This document shows positions 18,621 through 23,655 of a stretch of DNA of 23,655 nt, in pieces (positions within the stretch are counted from its first letter, which is position 1; each line of letters starts with the position of its first letter). The stretch spans positions 1 through 23,655 of the forward strand of contig JAYMGJ010000083.1 of NCBI GenBank assembly GCA_037178675.1, given 5' to 3'. Position numbers and translations under genes: made by a program. The notes under the pieces are model-generated. The model saw only the letters and a list, made by a program, of their open reading frames with translations, searched no databases and was not told the origin of the DNA. Origin of the DNA: Scleroderma bovista (Eukaryota; Basidiomycota; Agaricomycetes; Boletales; Sclerodermataceae).

Positions 18621-20195
18621 ATGTCTGCCACCAGCAGCAACACAACTCGCCTTAATGCTGCAATTGCAACCCTCAAACATCTTGAAACCAACTTCAGAAG
18701 CTTCCAACACCAATCTGAGACAAAGTTCCAGCTTCTGTACAATGAAAACAAGCTGCTGAAGGCGGAAATTGAACGATTAAAAGCCGAGACTAGGGAGATA
18801 GGCGAACGCAACAGTCGAGTCGAGGAAAAAATTGGGATCATTTATCTAGATGATCCTGCTGATGAAATGGGCGAAGCAGAGCAAGTGGATGACGAAGATG
18901 TCACCAGATCTGTGCGTGGCGTTAGCAGAGAAGAGGATGAAGCCTGGAGAGCGAACAATGCTGCTTTGAAGTCAAAGGCATTTCGCGTGTGTATCTTCCT
19001 ACATTCATATCATTTTATTGGCCAAGTCAATGTGTTTTCTGTAGGATATGATGACCGACAGCTTCAAGACCCTGATGGGCATGAAAAAACTCGATGGGAA
19101 TAGCTTACCTGGCTATCCCATGGGAATCGGTGAAGATACTCCAACATGGCCGCGTGATCCTGCAACCAAGAAAAAACTCCTCCGTTTTGATTGGCGATCT
19201 GGAAAGCAAGACAATGCTATCAATTCGAATGGAATACAGAAAATTGCTGATAGAATATGCACCATTGCTCCACAGATGGGTCAAACAGCTGTAGCAACAC
19301 TTGAAGATATTATTCCTGGGCAAATTGAAAAGGCAGTGCGTACAAAGTGGATGCGCATGGCAGGCGAGTATTGGAAAGCAGAAAAAAAATGGAAGCGTAC
19401 AGAAGATGACTTCGACGATGAGGTAGAGGTGCTTGATGGGGGTTTGGATCGTGCACATATGAACTCGCATGTTCAATCTGTGAGTAAACTATTGTCCATC
19501 AGTGAGCTTTTGAATGCTAGACATTGTCCATCAGAAATTGGAGGCACGGAAGAGAAAGCGTGGATCAGATGAATGTGACGCGAAATGGAAGGACCCAAAA
19601 TATGATACCGCATTTATCTTGAATGCCATGTCCGATGACGAAGACGATCCAGACCAACTCCCAGATGAACCACGTACCTTCATCTCAATTGAGCAAGAAT
19701 GGCGGCACCCGCAGGTAAGCCTGGATGCTAGAGCCCATATTAGCAACTGAATGTGTTACCTGTTTACAGCTTTCTGAGCTCTTTGCAGCAATAGACGCAG
19801 TGAGGGACCCACGGCCTGACCAGGCAAGGTTAGCCAAGACACGGATTCGATCCGACGAAAAGAAGAAAGGGGACCCACCACTATCATGAACATTAGCAAC
19901 ACGTGTACAGTCATGGATGGTCAGACCCGAGCTTCTGTTGCAGAACCCTGACTGGTTTGAGTCCGGAAGGGTGGCACACAGTGGTATGGCTTGGGGTGAA
20001 GAAGAGCCAAAGGAGCTGGTGAAGGATCGGAAAGGAAAAGGAAAAGCAGGGTCGAAGAAACTTTTCATCTGCTTGCCACAGCCAAGAGTCGACGATGGGG
20101 AAGCTGAAGCGACCACGAATGCAATTGTGGCAGCGCAGAACAAGATTGGCGAGATCCTGGATGGTGCTGATGATGCTGATATGTTATTTAACTAA
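18621..20195 (+). pseudogene. coiled-coil protein of unknown function with in-frame TGA
   Basis: Exons 18621-18986, 19045-19479, 19535-19714 and from 19770 join in phase. The frame meets TGA at 19887-19889 (366 residues) but continues open in the same frame to TAA at 20193-20195, and the following residues (TLATRVQSWMVRPELLLQNPDW) look like real coding sequence. Residues about 10-75 form a coiled coil (NENKLLKAEIERLKAE). An acidic patch follows, then a basic conserved-looking block (TKWMRMAGEYWKAEKKWKR) and a nuclear-localisation-like RKRKRG near 272. A change of TGG to TGA would explain the stop. An alternative 111-bp in-frame intron, 19800-19910, would also skip it. I do not recognise the family. 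It may be a transposon-associated gene, given the repeat-rich surroundings. Confidence 0.6.
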
Positions 20196-20641
20196 ATCGA
20201 ATGTTTCTAGTATGCAGTGTCATTATCTTGAGCCGGCATCCTGAGCCCATGCACCTGGGTAGGCTGTGTTATACGGTCAGCGGACGATGACAATCGGCCG
20301 TGCTACACGGGCTGGTGGAAGTGAGGCTTATGACTAGAGCTTTGCCGTATCACAGGGGTCAGCCCACAACAGCATTGTCACCAAGTGACAATGGTGGGCC
20401 CATGGCTCTGTTGTCATCACGGGGTAGGGTGAAAGTCTTAAGCCGGACAAATGGGTGTCGTCATGAAAATACTCGGGCTGAGAGGAGTAGCATACCAATA
20501 GAATAAGTGAGCCAGTACGCAATGGAGGCAGTGGGGTGAAATCTGACGGCAGCAATAACACCATAGTGAGCCGGTCAATCAGCATTGCGGCATGGTCAAC
20601 AGTGTGGCAAAGTCAACACTCCGGCATGTTCAACGAGATGA

Positions 20642-20724
20642 TGTGCCGATGAGATGTTGTGCCGCTGATATGCAGTGCCGCTGATATGTGGTGCCGACGA
20701 TATGTGGTGCCGGGTGTTATGTGT
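20642..20724 (+). repeat. 16-17 bp imperfect tandem repeat, five units
   Basis: Units of the form GTGCCGCTGATATGTG follow one another five times with one or two substitutions each, phasing at 16-17 bp. Confidence 0.65.
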
Positions 20725-20945
20725 CGGCCGCATCTATTGCTGCATCAATTTAGTGCCGACAGTTCCTCGTGCCGGATCTTGGCCTAATGGTAGTTACTTA
20801 ACACTATATGCACAGCAATACATCTATATAGAGGACATAGTATCTAGGGCCTAATGGGTATACAGGGAGATCAACTTTGTGGCCCAACGCACTCAATGGG
20901 ACACCTATCCACATGCCTTCCCAACTATATAGTTGTTCCCACATT

Positions 20946-21512
20946 GAGGGCTTGTTTAATCCTCTGGGACACCCCATTCATGGCTTGTCACTTTAAAATG
21001 TACTTGCAAGGTTTGCCTGCATAGCTAGATAACACCTCTGCTAGGGCCTGCCCAATGCTATGGGATACCATGGCCATTGCCTGTCAGACTGAGCTGGGCG
21101 CACTGACTATAAATGACGCTGTCTCCAGGGCTTGCCCAGAGTTATGGGACACCACACCTGTGGCTGGCACCCCTTAAAGGTACAGTCTCTGCACAGCCCA
21201 TTGGAATGCAAGGGACAATAGTTCCATGGCCCTTTGGTAAGAAAGGGACTCTGTTGTTACAGCCTGATCAAAGCCCGAAACACACTATTCCTCTGGCCTG
21301 CCAACAGAAATGGCAAACCATATTTAGGGCCTGATGCAAAGCACGGGACACTGGCACTGCAGCCCTCCTACTCACTCCTATTTGTTGGGCTCTATAATAG
21401 AATAGAGAACACTATATCCAGGGCCTCCTGCTCTTATAGATGATACGGCACCTGGGGCTGTTATGTAATCATGGGACACCATCATATGGGGCTTGACACA
21501 TTGTGTGACACC
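20946..21512 (+). repeat. dispersed degenerate array of a 26-bp motif
   Basis: A core GGGCYTG, about 13 variable bases, then GGGACACC recurs at about 20948, 21044, 21129, 21328, 21454 and 21488. Spacing is irregular, about 33-200 bp. All copies are in the same orientation. Confidence 0.5.
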
Positions 21513-22036
21513 ACTTTAGCGGCGTGCCTTGGGAACTGCAGGAGGCGGGGCCTACTCTGCTACTTCTAGCCCCTTGGCCGCAATTCCATGGCTACCCTGC
21601 TGCTTTGGCCGCCATGCTGCTAACAGTCCTTCGGCAGCAGCGGCTATCCCTGGTTCTCTGGGTGCATTGCTGTGGCATACCTTTCTTTTGCCGTGATACC
21701 GCGGCTGTACTTGTCATAGTGGAGGCCACCACTGCCGCCCGGCCATGATTGGTTACAGCCATCACAGCCACAAACTTGACGACCGGCATAAGGTATCAAC
21801 TTGCGGCACCCATTGTATTGGAAGATGCGGACGACACCTCCGCCCAGACATGTGCTATTCCCATTCATGCTGATGTGTTCCCTGTGTGATTTCTGCCTCA
21901 TTGTTAACCTGGCCGGGTGTTGCAGCCGCAGCTCAGACTTTGGCCGGCAACATTATATCACATGTGTCGCTTTGGCCGATATTTGATTAACCAATTATTG
22001 TTGTGATGAACATATATGTAGGTATTCATACAATGT

Positions 22037-22821
22037 TTACCTACCACCCAAAGACTCCTCCCATTTCTGCCGCAATGCATTTGGTGCACGGGTTAGCATC
22101 TCAATGTCCTCCATCCTTTTTGCACAATGCTGCATCACCTCTATATGATATTTGAGGGCATTGTCCGAGCTCCGCAACATATTGTCGCAGAAGTACCGTG
22201 CATTTGACAAGGCCTCGTCGGAGGTATACCCAACGGTGAGTAGAATGGTGACCTTTCTATCAGCAACCTTGGAAAAGCTTTAGTATCTAACACAACACGA
22301 ATAAGGGAGCATACCAGGTCCGGCGGAAAGAATGCCTCTGCCTCCGATACCATGTCCCGCAGCGGCCGCGTGCTGTACCCTGCTGTACATGGGCCGTGGC
22401 CATTTACCCACCACGAGTTTGCCACTTGAAGCATACTTGGAACCTGGACTTCGGCGGCCTTCGCATGATAGACGTTCAACTGCCGCATTGCCGCATACAG
22501 TCTTGCCGGCGGCAGATCTTCTAGTACGACCATTCTGTGCACCCTGCTTGCCATCATTGGCAATATCATCTTCGCACCCATAGCCTGGCATGCGGCAAGC
22601 ACACGTTCTAAATTTGCCTGGGGGCTCATGAGTGTGTTAATCAAATGTAATCATTCTCCACTTACCACTTCCGTTTGTACGTTTGCATACCATTCAGCTG
22701 TGGCCAGCATCCCCTCGGGCTGTTGTTGAACCGCGTGCACCATCCGTCGAAAGCGGACTCCAACGTATTGCAATACCATGGACAGTTCGCAGGTTTCGCG
22801 CAGTTCGGATGTGGTATTCAT
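22037..22821 (-). CDS. hypothetical helical protein, three exons
   Basis: Minus-strand exons 22821-22666, 22617-22315 and 22267-22037 join at phase-0 introns of 48 and 47 bp, with GTAAGT and GTATGC donors, to 229 residues ending TAA. The N-terminal part (MNTTSELRETCELSMVLQY) and the C-terminal part (DNALKYHIEVMQHCAKRMED) read as amphipathic helices. There is no signal peptide, membrane segment or recognised catalytic motif. I do not recognise the family. Three exons in perfect phase make it a real gene or a very recent one. It is divergent from the gene at 23097, with about 275 bp between their starts. Confidence 0.7.
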
Positions 22822-23096
22822 GATTGATGGTGTGATGGCCGATTCGCCCTAAGCCTTATAACATTCAGGTAATCAATGTTCTCACGGTCCACATGTCACC
22901 TGATGCATAATTACCACATTGTGCAACCGGGCATGTGTTGTTTCGCACCGGCCAATCGCCGATCAGCCTTGTTTAGTGGATCTAGCTGAGAATGGAATGT
23001 GTTGCATTGCCGTTTGCAAACAGATGTCCGCAGGATGCCACACATCCCCCACTAAAATTTTTACTCCCCACATTGTCAAAAGTCGTCCTGTTTCCA
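22822..23096. promoter_or_regulatory. divergent intergenic region
   Basis: This 275-bp gap separates the two start codons and should contain both promoters. No specific element was recognised. Confidence 0.35.
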
Positions 23097-23655
23097 ATGG
23101 CCGGTGCAAATGCCGTGCCATCCAACTATACTTTGTCTGACATCATGGCATCATATATGCGGCGCCGCTTCCTGAATGAAGCATTCCCAGACTTAAATTC
23201 CCCCACCCCGGAAACACTTCTGTCCCTGCCGGTGGACGCAACTGTAGCCATGAACCAAATTGTATCCACCATCACACAGGCATACCATAATCAGAGTGAG
23301 CCAATTCTTTTATAGTTCTATTATCCCTTGCTTGATATCCGCTGAAGTTTCGTGCGGCATTGACTTGATTAGGTTGTCTGAAAGCCTCGGACCAATGCAA
23401 TCCGGAACAAATGAGCAACAGGAGATTAGGGTCCTCCGTAGACATCCTTCCTCTTTGACTGGGACCCTTTCCCGGCCCACCATTATTCTGGGAGAAGGTG
23501 ACACAATTGCATTGTGGTATCTTCCCGGAGCTCTAGCTCCCTGCATCCAAGTATGGTATCATTCCACTCTCATTGTCCACTGTTGAGGCCTTTGTTTCTA
23601 GGAGCACATCGCGGCATCCATCGATTCACTTGCAGATCCACTGGAAGAGAGTATT
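23097..23655 (+). CDS. 5' part of unrecognised gene, possibly TET/JBP-oxygenase-like
   Basis: Exons 23097-23295, 23348-23550 and 23602 to the window edge join in phase (introns of 52 and 51 bp), giving 152 residues before truncation. The start at 23097 is chosen because MAGANAVPSNYTLSDIM begins coding-like sequence; an in-frame ATG at 22992 is possible. The notable segment is GDTIALWYLPGALAPCIQ followed by EHIAASIDSLADPLEESI. A hydrophobic WYLPG segment like this is, from memory, seen before the catalytic domain of fungal proteins annotated as TET/JBP-like 2OG-Fe(II) oxygenases, which in mushrooms often accompany KDZ transposons. No catalytic residue lies in the window, so this is only a lead. 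The product is otherwise unknown. Confidence 0.6.

Larger units (their letters stand above)
20196..22036. other. repeat-rich region without a supported gene
   Basis: About 1.8 kb with no convincing coding exon. It holds a short tandem repeat (20642-20724), an irregular array of a GGGCYTG...GGGACACC motif (about 20946-21512), and a GC-rich stretch with recurring TTGGCCGC-type words (about 21570-21980). It looks like decayed repetitive DNA. Confidence 0.45.

Noticed and set aside
20642..20724. CRISPR-like array
   Set aside because: Units are contiguous, imperfect and lack unique spacers; the genome is eukaryotic.

Overview
The window looks like nuclear DNA of a filamentous basidiomycete, most likely an Agaricomycete. 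Almost every gene is interrupted by GT-AG introns of about 42-63 bp, and the gene families (small AIG1-like GTPases with a conserved exon structure, TPR arrays with HPDR motifs, HET domains) are typical of that group. No genus can be named from sequence alone. Exon models were joined by hand from splice sites and reading phase; none has been checked against transcripts.

Left part (1-9.5 kb): a minus-strand TPR-HET gene (35-4354) is divergent from a plus-strand gene (4912-8224) encoding two tandem AIG1-like GTPase domains, the second broken by a one-base frameshift. Convergent to that is a compact minus-strand GTPase gene with a degenerate G4 motif (8669-9487). Middle (9.5-13 kb): a diverged-promoter gap, then an intact eight-exon FAD-dependent oxidoreductase (10580-12415). 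From 13.1 to 16.6 kb there is a minus-strand gene whose product joins an AIG1-like GTPase, a TPR-like segment and a HET domain. Its TPR-HET part is a close paralogue of the first gene, so the region contains a direct segmental duplication of about 2.3 kb.

The stretch 16.9-18.0 kb is a striking 1,095-bp foldback element: two arms of more than 400 bp that match base for base wherever compared, flanked by an exact 9-bp direct repeat, the target-site signature of Mutator-like DNA transposons. Degenerate tRNA-like segments lie in its centre. Rightwards lie a coiled-coil protein gene with an in-frame TGA (18621-20195), about 1.8 kb of degenerate short repeats, an unrecognised three-exon gene (22037-22821, minus), and the 5' part of a gene running off the end (from 23097, plus).

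Biologically, the most interesting content is the 1-16.6 kb cluster. Four GTPase domains, two HET domains and extensive TPRs sit together, and one gene fuses all three parts. HET domains are established death effectors in fungal allorecognition, and switch NTPase plus repeat plus effector is the logic of fungal NLR-like receptors. Here the switch would be a small GIMAP/AIG1-like GTPase rather than NACHT or NB-ARC. That reading is inference. The duplications, the fusion, the frameshift and the degenerate GTPase are seen directly and suggest a fast-evolving birth-and-death locus.
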